NCBI RefSeq assembly: GCF_000270305.1
Contig: NC_015737.1
Location: 1,364,501-1,428,500 of the forward strand
Length of the DNA stretch: 64,000 bases
From: Clostridium sp. SY8519
GTDB taxonomy: Bacteria; Bacillota; Clostridia; Lachnospirales; Lachnospiraceae
Reading direction: 5' to 3'
This document shows, piece by piece, positions 51,491-59,671 of the stretch. Position 1 is the first letter of the stretch. Each line of letters begins with the position of its first letter. Below the pieces are notes generated by a model. It worked only from the letters and a program-made list of their open reading frames with translations. It ran no database searches and was not told the DNA's origin. Position numbers and translations under genes: made by a program.

Positions 51491-52372
51491 ATGGAGTATG
51501 TGATCCTGACCGGCATGTCCGGCGGAGGCAAAACAACAGCATTAAAGATCATGGAAGATATCGGCTACTTCTGCGTGGACAATCTGCCGGTGGCCCTGAT
51601 GGAAAAATTTGTGGAAATCGCGGACAGCGAGAGTACCCCCTATCAGAAGGTGGCCTTCGGGGTGGATGTGCGCAGCGGCAAATCCATCCACGCGCTGGAC
51701 TGTACCATGCAGAAGCTGCGGGACCAGGGCATTTTGCTGCGGATGGTGTTTCTGGATGCCAGGGATGAAGTCATCATCAAGCGGTACAAGGAGAGCAGAA
51801 GGGCCCATCCCCTGGCCGGACAGGGCAGGATAGAGGACGGAATCGCCCGGGAGCACCAGCTGATGGATTTTCTCAAGCAGAAGGCGGACTACATGATCGA
51901 CACCAGCGATCTGCTGAACAAGGATCTGCGGGCCGAGCTGGAAAATATCTTTGTGAAAGATATGGAATTCAAGAACCTCATGATTACCGTCCTTTCCTTT
52001 GGCTTTAAATACGGGCTTCCCGCGGATTCGGACCTGGTGTTTGATGTGCGTTTCCTGCCCAATCCGTTTTATGAGGAGAGCCTCCGGCATCTGACCGGCA
52101 ATGACCGGGCAGTCAGGGACTATGTCATGAACAGCCCTGTATCCACGGAGTTTGCGGACAAACTGGAAGACCTGCTCCGGTTCCTGATCCCCCAGTATAT
52201 CGCGGAAGGCAAAAACCGGCTGGTCATCAGCGTGGGCTGCACCGGCGGCAGACACCGGTCGGTGACCATTGCCAACGAAATCTGCGAACGGCTGCAGAAC
52301 GGCCGGAATTACGGCATCCATGTCAGTCACCGGGATCTGGCGCGCAGGGACAATCACAGTCCAGGGAGATAG
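51491..52372 (+). CDS. rapZ: RNase adapter / nucleotide-binding protein RapZ (YvcJ)
   Basis: A 293-residue protein with the P-loop GMSGGGKTTA (residues 8-17), DARDEVIIKRYKESRRAHPL in the middle and the conserved C-terminal VSVGCTGGRHRSVTIAN. In E. coli RapZ binds GlcN6P and guides RNase E to GlmZ; in Bacillus YvcJ is a GTPase linked to competence. AACAGGAAG precedes ATG. Its stop is four bases from the whiA start, and yvcK, usually between them, is absent. Confidence 0.97.
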   Translation: MEYVILTGMSGGGKTTALKIMEDIGYFCVDNLPVALMEKFVEIADSESTPYQKVAFGVDVRSGKSIHALDCTMQKLRDQGILLRMVFLDARDEVIIKRYKESRRAHPLAGQGRIEDGIAREHQLMDFLKQKADYMIDTSDLLNKDLRAELENIFVKDMEFKNLMITVLSFGFKYGLPADSDLVFDVRFLPNPFYEESLRHLTGNDRAVRDYVMNSPVSTEFADKLEDLLRFLIPQYIAEGKNRLVISVGCTGGRHRSVTIANEICERLQNGRNYGIHVSHRDLARRDNHSPGR

Positions 52373-52376
52373 GTCT

Positions 52377-53303
52377 ATGTCATTTTCAACGGATATCAAG
52401 GATGAGCTGACCAGGGATATTCCGGGGCAGGACCACTGCCGGATGGCAGAGCTTACGGCCCTGATGCATTACCTGGGAAACGTCTGCCTGGAGCCCGGCG
52501 AGGCATACATCCGCATCCGCACGGAACATGCGGGCATCGCGAAAAAGGTCCTGCGGCTGCTCCGCGCCCTGTTTGAGATCCCTGTGGATCTGGAGATCCG
52601 CAGGCAGGGGCGTACCAGACACTACGAAATCTTCGTGTCTTCCGAAGCGGATCTGCAGGCCCTGCTTCAGGGAACGCAGATCCATCGGCCGTCCCTGTGG
52701 AAAAACCGCATCAAAAGCAGGGAGTGCTGCTGCCGGGCATTTATCCGCGGCGCCTTCCTGGCGGCCGGATCTGTCAGTGACCCGGGAAAATCCTATCATT
52801 TTGAAATCATCTGCCGCAGCAGGGAAGACGCGGAATATCTGGCGGAACTGTTTCGCAGATTTTCCATGGAAGCAGGCATCACCAGCCGCAAAACCCGCTG
52901 GATTCTGTATATTAAGGACAGTGAGACCATTGTGGACGCCCTGAACGTAATGGGCGCCTTCCAGTCGCTGATGCAGATGGAAAATATCCGGATCATCAAG
53001 GAGATGCGCAATTCCGCGAACCGTCAGTCCAACTGTGATTCGGCCAATATCAGCAAAATGGTCCGGGCTGCGGCGAAGCAGGTGGAAGATATTCATCTGA
53101 TCCAGCGGGCGGGCGCCTTTGCGGATCTGCCCCAGACGTTGCGGGACACCGCCCTGGCCCGGCTGGAATATCCGGATGTGTCCATCCAGGAGCTGGGCAG
53201 CTGCCTGGATCCCCCGGTGGGAAAATCCGGGGTCAACCACAGACTGCGCAAACTTTCAGAAATCGCGGAAAAAATCCGTGACAGAGGAACGGGGAATGAG
53301 TAA
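52377..53303 (+). CDS. whiA: Sporulation/cell-division regulator WhiA
   Basis: A 308-residue protein starting MSFSTDIKDELTRD, with the N-terminal LAGLIDADG-like domain (CCCRAFIRGAFLAAGSVSDP) and a C-terminal WhiA helix-turn-helix (LEYPDVSIQELGSCLDPPVG, SGVNHRLRKLSEIA). It binds DNA and affects cell division and, in actinobacteria, sporulation. GGAGATAGG lies before ATG 52377. Its stop overlaps the next gene's start by eight bases. Confidence 0.97.
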   Translation: MSFSTDIKDELTRDIPGQDHCRMAELTALMHYLGNVCLEPGEAYIRIRTEHAGIAKKVLRLLRALFEIPVDLEIRRQGRTRHYEIFVSSEADLQALLQGTQIHRPSLWKNRIKSRECCCRAFIRGAFLAAGSVSDPGKSYHFEIICRSREDAEYLAELFRRFSMEAGITSRKTRWILYIKDSETIVDALNVMGAFQSLMQMENIRIIKEMRNSANRQSNCDSANISKMVRAAAKQVEDIHLIQRAGAFADLPQTLRDTALARLEYPDVSIQELGSCLDPPVGKSGVNHRLRKLSEIAEKIRDRGTGNE

Positions 53304-54243
53304 AAAGAAGCTGATATTTATGTATAATCCGAAATCAGGCAAAGGCCTGATCCGGAACTATCTTTATGATATTATCGACACTTTCGTAAAGGCAGATTAC
53401 GAGGTGACGGTATATCCCACCCAGTGTGTCGGGGACGCGCTGCGGCGGGTGCCGGAAACAGCGCCGGACTATGACCTGCTGGTATGCAGCGGCGGGGACG
53501 GGACACTGGATGAGTGCGTGACCGGCATGATGAACAGTAAAGTAAATATCCCCATTGGCTACATACCCGCCGGCAGCACCAACGATTACGCCCAGTCTCT
53601 GAATATACCGAAAAATATGCTGAAAGCCGCGGAACTGGCGGTGACCGGACGCGCCTATCCCTGTGATGTGGGGGCGTTTAACGGCGATCATTTTGTATAT
53701 GTGGCGGCTTTCGGGCTGTTTTCGGATGTGTCCTACCAGACCAACCAGAATCTGAAAAATGTGCTGGGACACGGGGCCTACCTGCTGGAAGGCGCCAAAC
53801 GGCTGTATGATATTCCGTCTTATCACTTGCAGGCGGAGATCAACGGAGAGCAGATCGAGGATGACTTTGTCTACGGCATGGTGAGCAATTCCGTTTCGGT
53901 GGGAGGCATGAAAGGCATGACAGGCACGGATATCCGCCTGGATGACGGACTGTTTGAGGTGACGCTGATCCGCATGCCCCAGAATCCGCTGCAGCTGAAC
54001 GATATTCTGGCGACCCTTCTTCTTCCTTTTGACAAGCGGTCCCAGTATATTGTATCGTGTAAGGCGGCACACCTGACGATTCGGAGCGATGATTACGTGC
54101 CCTGGACGCTGGATGGAGAATTCGGCGGCAATCACAAATATGTAGCAATTCACTGCCAGAAGCAGGCGGTGCGCATTGTGGCAAGTCCCGCGCAGGAAGT
54201 ACTGACGGGAGAGTCTTCAGCAGAGGAAGGAACAGGAGAATGA
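53296..54243 (+). CDS. Diacylglycerol/lipid kinase (YegS/DagK family)
   Basis: A 315-residue protein with the catalytic domain marks MYNPKSGKG (phosphate-binding loop start), VCSGGDGTLDECVTGMM (GGDGT) and GYIPAGSTNDYAQSL; the C-terminal part has SVSVGGMKGM and WTLDGEFGG. Family members phosphorylate diacylglycerol or related lipids; DgkB recycles it from lipoteichoic acid synthesis in Bacillus. The 53296 start overlaps whiA; GGAACGGGG is a usable site. Cytosolic face of the membrane. Confidence 0.92.
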   Translation: MSKKKLIFMYNPKSGKGLIRNYLYDIIDTFVKADYEVTVYPTQCVGDALRRVPETAPDYDLLVCSGGDGTLDECVTGMMNSKVNIPIGYIPAGSTNDYAQSLNIPKNMLKAAELAVTGRAYPCDVGAFNGDHFVYVAAFGLFSDVSYQTNQNLKNVLGHGAYLLEGAKRLYDIPSYHLQAEINGEQIEDDFVYGMVSNSVSVGGMKGMTGTDIRLDDGLFEVTLIRMPQNPLQLNDILATLLLPFDKRSQYIVSCKAAHLTIRSDDYVPWTLDGEFGGNHKYVAIHCQKQAVRIVASPAQEVLTGESSAEEGTGE

Positions 54244-56351
54244 GTGAAACTTACAACGTAACAGATATTTTCGGTCAGAATGTCTTTAATGACACAGAGA
54301 TGCAGAAGCGGCTGCCGAAGAAGATTTACCAGCGCCTGAAGGAAATCATGGACAATGGCGGCGAACTGGATATCGAGACGGCGGATATCATTGCCCATGA
54401 AATGAAGGAATGGGCCATTGAACAGGGAGCGACCCATTACACCCACTGGTTCCAGCCCCTGACCGGTGTGACAGCGGAAAAACACGATTCCTTTGTGTCC
54501 GCGCCGGACGCCCATGGAAAAGTGCTGATGAATTTTTCCGGCAAGGAGCTGATCAAGGGAGAACCGGACGCGTCTTCGTTCCCTTCCGGCGGTCTGCGGG
54601 CCACGTTTGAAGCCCGGGGCTATACGGCCTGGGACTGCACGTCCTATGCCTTTGTCCGCCATGATGCCGCGGGCGCGACCCTCTGTATCCCGACAGCGTT
54701 CTGTTCCTACACCGGCGAGGCGCTGGATCAGAAGACCCCCCTGCTGCGGTCCATGGAAGCCATCAACGAACAGTCCCTGCGCCTGATCCGTCTCTTCGGC
54801 AACACCACCTCCAGAAAAGTTACGCCTTCCGTAGGCATCGAACAGGAATATTTCCTGGTGGACAAAGAGAAATATTTAAAACGGAAAGATCTGGTGTATA
54901 CCGGCAGAACCCTGTTCGGCGCAATGCCGCCGAAAGGCCAGGAGCTGGATGACCACTACTTCGGCAGCATCCGGCCCAGAGTGGCGGCCTTTATGAAGGA
55001 TGTCAATGAGCAGCTCTGGAAGCTGGGCATCCCGGCCAAGACCCAGCACAATGAAGTGGCGCCGTCCCAGCATGAGATCGCGCCCATCTATGAAACCTGC
55101 AACCTGGCGGTGGACCACAACCAGCTGACCATGGAAGTGCTGAAAAAGGTGGCAGACCGCCACGGCCTGCACTGCCTGTTAAGTGAAAAGCCTTTTGCCG
55201 GGGTCAACGGATCCGGAAAACATAACAACTGGTCCCTGACGACGGATGACGGAATCAATCTGCTGGATCCGGGCAAAACACCCCATGAGAATGTGCAGTT
55301 TTTACTGATCCTTACCTGTATCATGAAAGCAGTGGACCGCCACGCGGATCTGCTAAGGGAGTCCGCTTCCGATGTGGGCAATGATTTCCGCCTGGGCGGC
55401 AACGAGGCGCCGCCGGCCATTGTATCCATGTATCTGGGCGAACAGCTGGAAGATGTGATCGATCAGCTGGTTTCCGACGGATCGGCCACCCACTCCCTGC
55501 GGGGACAGCGGCTTAAGACCGGCGTCAAGTCCCTCCCGGATTTCCTGAAGGACGCCACAGACCGGAACCGGACCTCACCCTTCGCTTTTACCGGAAACAA
55601 ATTCGAATTCCGTATGGTGGGCTCCAAGGATTCCGTGTCTTCCCCGAACGTGGTGCTGAATACGATTGCCGCGGAAGCCTTCAGCGAAGCCTGTGATATT
55701 CTGGAAAAAGCGGATAATTTTGACGAAGCGGTCCGCAGCCTGATTCAGCAGCAGGCGACGGCTCATCAGAGAATTATTTTCAACGGAAACGGCTACTCGG
55801 AAGAATGGGTGGAGGAAGCAGAGCGCAGGGGACTGCCGAATATTACCTCCATGGTAGACGCGATCCCGGCGCTGACCTCAGAGAAGGCAGTGGCTCTGTT
55901 TGAGAAATTCCATGTCCTGACCCGCACCGAACTGAAGTCCAGAGAGGAAGTCAGCTACGAGGCGTATGCCAAGGCGATCAATATCGAGGCAAGGGCCATG
56001 ATTAATATTACCGGAAAACAGCTGATTCCGGCGATGATCCAGGCCACGACTGATCTGGGAAACTCTGTGGCCAATCTGAAGCCCATCGCCATTGACACCA
56101 GTGTCCAGGAGATTCTCCTTAAGGAGATCACCGACTGCCTCATCCGCGCCAAGACTGCCCTGACCAGTCTGCAGCGTGTGACTGCCGAAGGAGCGGAGAT
56201 GAAAGAAGGCAGGAAACAGGCGGTGTTCTATCACGACTTTGTGGTGTCCGCCATGGAAGAACTGCGGGCGCCCATCGATCAGGTGGAACGGATCATCAAA
56301 AAGGATATCTGGCCGATGCCTTCGTACGGGGATCTGCTTTTTGAGGTATAG
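54240..56351 (+). CDS. glnN: Glutamine synthetase type III
   Basis: A 703-residue protein, the length of GSIII rather than the 440-470 of GlnA types I/II. Landmarks: HYTHWFQPLTGVTAEKHDSF, SVGIEQEYFLVD (Glu metal ligands), HNEVAPSQHEIAPIYE, FAGVNGSGKHNNWSL (glutamate binding) and RLGGNEAPPAIVSMYLG, with the C-terminal helical GSIII extension. It makes glutamine from glutamate and ammonia. Its ATG overlaps the previous stop (ATGA), which ties it to the cell-wall/carbon operon. A terminator follows. Confidence 0.97.
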   Translation: MSETYNVTDIFGQNVFNDTEMQKRLPKKIYQRLKEIMDNGGELDIETADIIAHEMKEWAIEQGATHYTHWFQPLTGVTAEKHDSFVSAPDAHGKVLMNFSGKELIKGEPDASSFPSGGLRATFEARGYTAWDCTSYAFVRHDAAGATLCIPTAFCSYTGEALDQKTPLLRSMEAINEQSLRLIRLFGNTTSRKVTPSVGIEQEYFLVDKEKYLKRKDLVYTGRTLFGAMPPKGQELDDHYFGSIRPRVAAFMKDVNEQLWKLGIPAKTQHNEVAPSQHEIAPIYETCNLAVDHNQLTMEVLKKVADRHGLHCLLSEKPFAGVNGSGKHNNWSLTTDDGINLLDPGKTPHENVQFLLILTCIMKAVDRHADLLRESASDVGNDFRLGGNEAPPAIVSMYLGEQLEDVIDQLVSDGSATHSLRGQRLKTGVKSLPDFLKDATDRNRTSPFAFTGNKFEFRMVGSKDSVSSPNVVLNTIAAEAFSEACDILEKADNFDEAVRSLIQQQATAHQRIIFNGNGYSEEWVEEAERRGLPNITSMVDAIPALTSEKAVALFEKFHVLTRTELKSREEVSYEAYAKAINIEARAMINITGKQLIPAMIQATTDLGNSVANLKPIAIDTSVQEILLKEITDCLIRAKTALTSLQRVTAEGAEMKEGRKQAVFYHDFVVSAMEELRAPIDQVERIIKKDIWPMPSYGDLLFEV

Positions 56352-56376
56352 GAACCGCGCCTTTGCGCTGTACTCT

Positions 56377-56413
56377 GCACTGTTCTGTGAACATTCACGG
56401 AACAGTGCTTTTT
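56377..56413 (+). terminator. Terminator after glnN
   Basis: GCACTGTTC and GAACAGTGC form the stem around a 14-base loop that itself has TGAA/TTCA pairing; TTTTT follows. Confidence 0.88.
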
Positions 56414-56510
56414 GTGTGTTGCTTTTTTCAAAAATCAGTGGTATGACATATAGGATAGTATCTGAAAATGGTATGGTTACCGTACCGGCACCTGTTTCCG
56501 GGGAGAATCA

Positions 56511-57683
56511 TTGAAAGCGAAAGTACGATTAGAGTGGGTGGATGTGCTGCGGGGAATTCTGATGTTTCTCGTTGTATACGGACATTACACCACAGTACCG
56601 TCTGTTGAAAAATATATCTATTCCTTCCATATGCCGGCGTTTTTCCTGATTTCGGGAATGATGCTGGCATTTAACAAAGAGTGGCGTCCGCTCCGTTTTG
56701 TCTGGAAGCGGATCAAATCCCTGCTTGTGCCGTACCTGCTGCTGAATCTGTACGTGGTGCCCATCTGGTGGGTCAACATCTGCAACGGGACAGCGGATCC
56801 GGAGCCCTTCTGGCATGTATTTGTGGGAATTGCCGCATCCAATGTGCGTTCCGGGTATTCCATCGCCTCCAATACCACCTGGTTCATTCCCTGCCTGTTT
56901 GTGACGGAAATGATCTTTTTTGCCGCGAAGAAGCTGCTTCGCAGGGATTTCCTGGTGGCGGCTGTCATTCCCGCAGTCAGCGCGGTGATGTACCTGACCG
57001 TGACTTCCCGGCATACCGGAGGCGGGTACTGGCATGTGGAATCCGCGTTTACCGCGGTGATTTTCTATCTGGCCGGCTATCTGTTCCTGAAGCGCCTGGA
57101 TGCCGTAAAAGAGATGCTCCGGCGCTCCATGGCCCGGAATGTGCTCCTGATCGGCCTGCTGTACGGAACAGGCCTGTGGTTCGCGGAACGCAACGGACGG
57201 GTGTCCCTGATCGGAGATTACTACAAAATCCTGCCGTACTTTTATCTGGCGGCCCTGTCCACTTCCTTCGCCCTGGTGCTGACCATGATGCTTCTGGCGG
57301 AGCGCGGGTGGTTCTCCCGGGTGTTTGATCCGGCAAAACAGGTGGGAGTCACTACACTGCCTTATATGGCTTTTCAGGTGGGAACCATCCGGATTCTCCG
57401 GCATTATATCCCGTTTTTCCGGGCAGATATCGAGTGGCGGATCCTTCTGCTCAGCGTAATCTTTTATGTGGCATTCCTGCCAGCGGCGAAGTTTATTCAG
57501 CGGTTTCTGCTGCCCGGACGCAAAAAAAACGCCGGACCGGCGGAACGCATCCGGACGGGCGGCCGCCGTCCGCTTCGGAAGCAGCCGGGGATTCTGTACA
57601 GCGGCGCCCCTTTCCGGAAGGGAGAGTCCGGCCGCGGCGCAGGGGTTTCACTCAGACAAAAAAGGCTGTCCCATTTGCGGTGA
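56511..57683 (+). CDS. Acyltransferase-3 family membrane protein
   Basis: TTG 56511 follows GGGGAG; 390 residues. The N-terminal signature of the family is clear (VDVLRGILMFLVVYGHYTTV; FHMPAFFLISGM), with about ten membrane helices up to residue 335. Such enzymes acylate exported sugars or peptidoglycan. The target is unknown; no polysaccharide genes are near. The last 60 residues are an Arg/Gly-rich tail that runs into the terminator of the opposite gene (57658-57690), which suggests a lost or shifted stop codon, or an unusual extension. Confidence 0.85.
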   Translation: MKAKVRLEWVDVLRGILMFLVVYGHYTTVPSVEKYIYSFHMPAFFLISGMMLAFNKEWRPLRFVWKRIKSLLVPYLLLNLYVVPIWWVNICNGTADPEPFWHVFVGIAASNVRSGYSIASNTTWFIPCLFVTEMIFFAAKKLLRRDFLVAAVIPAVSAVMYLTVTSRHTGGGYWHVESAFTAVIFYLAGYLFLKRLDAVKEMLRRSMARNVLLIGLLYGTGLWFAERNGRVSLIGDYYKILPYFYLAALSTSFALVLTMMLLAERGWFSRVFDPAKQVGVTTLPYMAFQVGTIRILRHYIPFFRADIEWRILLLSVIFYVAFLPAAKFIQRFLLPGRKKNAGPAERIRTGGRRPLRKQPGILYSGAPFRKGESGRGAGVSLRQKRLSHLR

Positions 57684-57690
57684 CAGCCTT
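57658..57690 (-). terminator. Terminator of the CvfB-like gene
   Basis: On the minus strand AAGGCTGTC pairs with GACAGCCTT and is followed by a T-run (TTTTTT). It overlaps the 3' end of the acyltransferase frame on the other strand. Confidence 0.8.
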
Positions 57691-57712
57691 GAAGCAGAGA
57701 GAATTCCTTTTT

Positions 57713-58561
57713 TCAGTGTTTTCGTCCGGTGAGATGGATTCCCTTTTCCGTAAATTCAATCAGACGCATCTTATACAGGTGGCCGACGGCGCGTTTAAAT
57801 GCGTTTTTACTCATATGGGCCTCCCGGAGAATGAGTTCCGGCGAGGCTTTGTCATTAAAGGGAAGCACACCGCCGAAACTTTCGATCATGGACAGGACAC
57901 TCTCCGCGTCCGCGGAGATCTGTTTGGCGGCCTTCTGCCGCAGGGTCAGGTCCAGCTTGCCGTCTGCTTTGACGCCGGTGACATATGCCTGGATACAGTC
58001 GCCGATCCGCAGGTTTGTGTGGTCTTCGTGGCGCGGAATCCGGGCGGAATAGCGGTCATCCACGGCCACAAAAGTACCGAAATTGTCCGAAAATTCATAG
58101 ACCCGTCCGGTGACCGTATCTCCCTTGCGGTAAGGGGAGTCCGTATCCAGCAGATCGTAAAGGCCCCGCATGGAGGCGCAGAGCCGCTGGCTTTTATCGA
58201 TATAGAGGCGGACCAGGACTTCTTCCCCTTCTTTTACTTTGCGCAGCTGTTCCCGGTAAGGCAGCAGCAGGTCTTTTTCCAGTCCCCAGTCCAGAAACGC
58301 GCCGATGCGGGTGACCTGAAGCACTTTCAGCAAAGCGATCTGATTCACCTCCAGGAAGGGTTTGCGTGTGGTGGCAATCAGGCGGTCCTGGGAATCCCGG
58401 TACAGGAATACCTCCACTTTGTCATGCAATTGAAGACCTTCCGGGACATAGCGTTTCGGAAGCAGTACCCGTTCACTGCCTGCCCTGGTGTCTTCCGCCA
58501 GGTAAATGCCGAAGTCTGTGGCCCGGACCATAATCAGAGTTTGTGTCTGTCCTAATTTCAT
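57713..58561 (-). CDS. cvfB: S1-domain RNA-binding protein, CvfB-like
   Basis: The start is ATG 58561, preceded by GGAGGAGAAAGG on the minus strand; 282 residues. It opens with MKLGQTQTLIMVRATDFGIY and contains three S1-like beta barrels (FLEVNQIALLKVLQVTRIGA; YRKGDTVTGRVYEFSDNFGT) followed by a winged-helix C-terminus (ILREAHMSKNAFKRAVGHLY). CvfB (YitL) affects virulence-factor production in staphylococci through RNA binding. It ends at a terminator; the tRNA gene lies just upstream of it in the same orientation. Confidence 0.92.
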   Translation of the reverse strand: MKLGQTQTLIMVRATDFGIYLAEDTRAGSERVLLPKRYVPEGLQLHDKVEVFLYRDSQDRLIATTRKPFLEVNQIALLKVLQVTRIGAFLDWGLEKDLLLPYREQLRKVKEGEEVLVRLYIDKSQRLCASMRGLYDLLDTDSPYRKGDTVTGRVYEFSDNFGTFVAVDDRYSARIPRHEDHTNLRIGDCIQAYVTGVKADGKLDLTLRQKAAKQISADAESVLSMIESFGGVLPFNDKASPELILREAHMSKNAFKRAVGHLYKMRLIEFTEKGIHLTGRKH

Positions 58562-58603
58562 AAATAACGTCCTTTCTCCTCCCGGAAGTTCCGGGGGTGT
58601 TGA

Positions 58604-58636
58604 CAAAAAAACAGGCTGTCATATATGACAGCCTGT
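58604..58636 (-). terminator. Terminator after tRNA-Gln
   Basis: On the minus strand ACAGGCTGTC-ATATAT-GACAGCCTGT followed by seven T, a perfect 10-bp stem starting eight bases after the tRNA. Confidence 0.9.
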
Positions 58637-58643
58637 CCATCAG

Positions 58644-58715
58644 CTGGCCCACAAGGATTCGAACCTTGAAATGACGGAGTCAGAGTCCGTTGCCTTACCA
58701 TTTGGCGATGGGCCA
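58644..58715 (-). tRNA. tRNA-Gln (anticodon CUG)
   Basis: The minus strand folds as a 72-base tRNA: acceptor TGGCCCA/TGGGCCA, D arm with AATGGTAA loop, anticodon arm ACGGA-CTCTGAC-TCCGT (anticodon CTG, reading CAG), T arm CAAGG-TTCGAAT-CCTTG, discriminator G. The CCA end is not encoded. It stands alone with its own terminator. Confidence 0.96.
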
Positions 58716-58944
58716 ATGTGTGAATTTCGCGGGTGAATCTCTCACCAACGAATGCTATTATATATGATGGTTTATCGGAATGCAAGACCTTTTTGAAATT
58801 TTTCGAAAAAAACTCGCGGCATGTATTTCGGAGCCGAAAACGGAGCCGGCGGCGCCGGGCAGGAGAGGCACCGGCCGGGGATCCGATGGGAGACCAACCG
58901 ACGCTCTGCCGGGGATTCAGCCGACGCTCTGCCGGGCTGCCCGG

Positions 58945-59595
58945 TTATACGGGAATGGTCCGGCCGTTGACCGTAAGAAACGGGGTTTCCGGTCCTTTTC
59001 GGACTTCTGCCTGCCCTGCCGTCAGTTCGTTGATTTTGCGGATCAGCGGGCGGAAGTCTTCTTCCGTCATCAGCAGGTCTGTCTCAACGGCGTCCGTGTA
59101 GCGGGTGTCACTGACGGGAATATGCTCCTGACCCAGAAGATACTGGATTTTGCCGATGCTGTTGTAGTCGCAGCGGATGGTATAAAGGCGGCCGAAGGAT
59201 TTGACCGCGGTTTCGCAGTGGTTCAGCCCTTCCATGACTGCGCCCTGATAAGCCCGGAGCAGTCCGCCGGTGCCCAGCAGTGTGCCGCCGAAATAACGGG
59301 TGACCACAGCGAGGCAGTCGTGAAGGCCCTGATTGAGCAGAACTTCCAGCATCGGGCGGCCGGCGGTGCCTGCCGGTTCGCCGTCATCGCTGTACCGCTG
59401 CAGCCGGGAGTCCGGCCCCAGCAGATAGGCGAAGCAGTTGTGGCGGGCATCCCAGTATTCTTTTTTCAGGCGGGCGATTTCGTCGAGTGCTTCCTGCTCA
59501 CTGGCAATGGGGCAGATATGGGCGATGAAGCGGGATTTTTTTTCGGTGATTTCCCCGGTTCCGCCGCGGTAAATGATTTTGACAGATTCTGGCAT
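58945..59595 (-). CDS. yigZ: YigZ/IMPACT-family protein
   Basis: The start is ATG 59595 after AAGGAGTG on the minus strand; 216 residues. The family signature is strong: KKSRFIAHICPI, DARHNCFAYLLG, YSDDGEPAGTAGRPMLEVLL and VTRYFGGTLLGTGGLLRAY, with a C-terminal DUF1949 ferredoxin-like domain (DYNSIGKIQYLLGQEHIPVS). The human homologue IMPACT acts in translation control; in bacteria the role is not settled. It is divergent from the PBP-like gene. Confidence 0.95.
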   Translation of the reverse strand: MPESVKIIYRGGTGEITEKKSRFIAHICPIASEQEALDEIARLKKEYWDARHNCFAYLLGPDSRLQRYSDDGEPAGTAGRPMLEVLLNQGLHDCLAVVTRYFGGTLLGTGGLLRAYQGAVMEGLNHCETAVKSFGRLYTIRCDYNSIGKIQYLLGQEHIPVSDTRYTDAVETDLLMTEEDFRPLIRKINELTAGQAEVRKGPETPFLTVNGRTIPV

Positions 59596-59671
59596 AGACA
59601 CTCCTTTCTGTAGGAGTAGTATACCATTTTTCCTTTTCATTGTAAGGCAGAAATGCTAAAATTGATTTACT

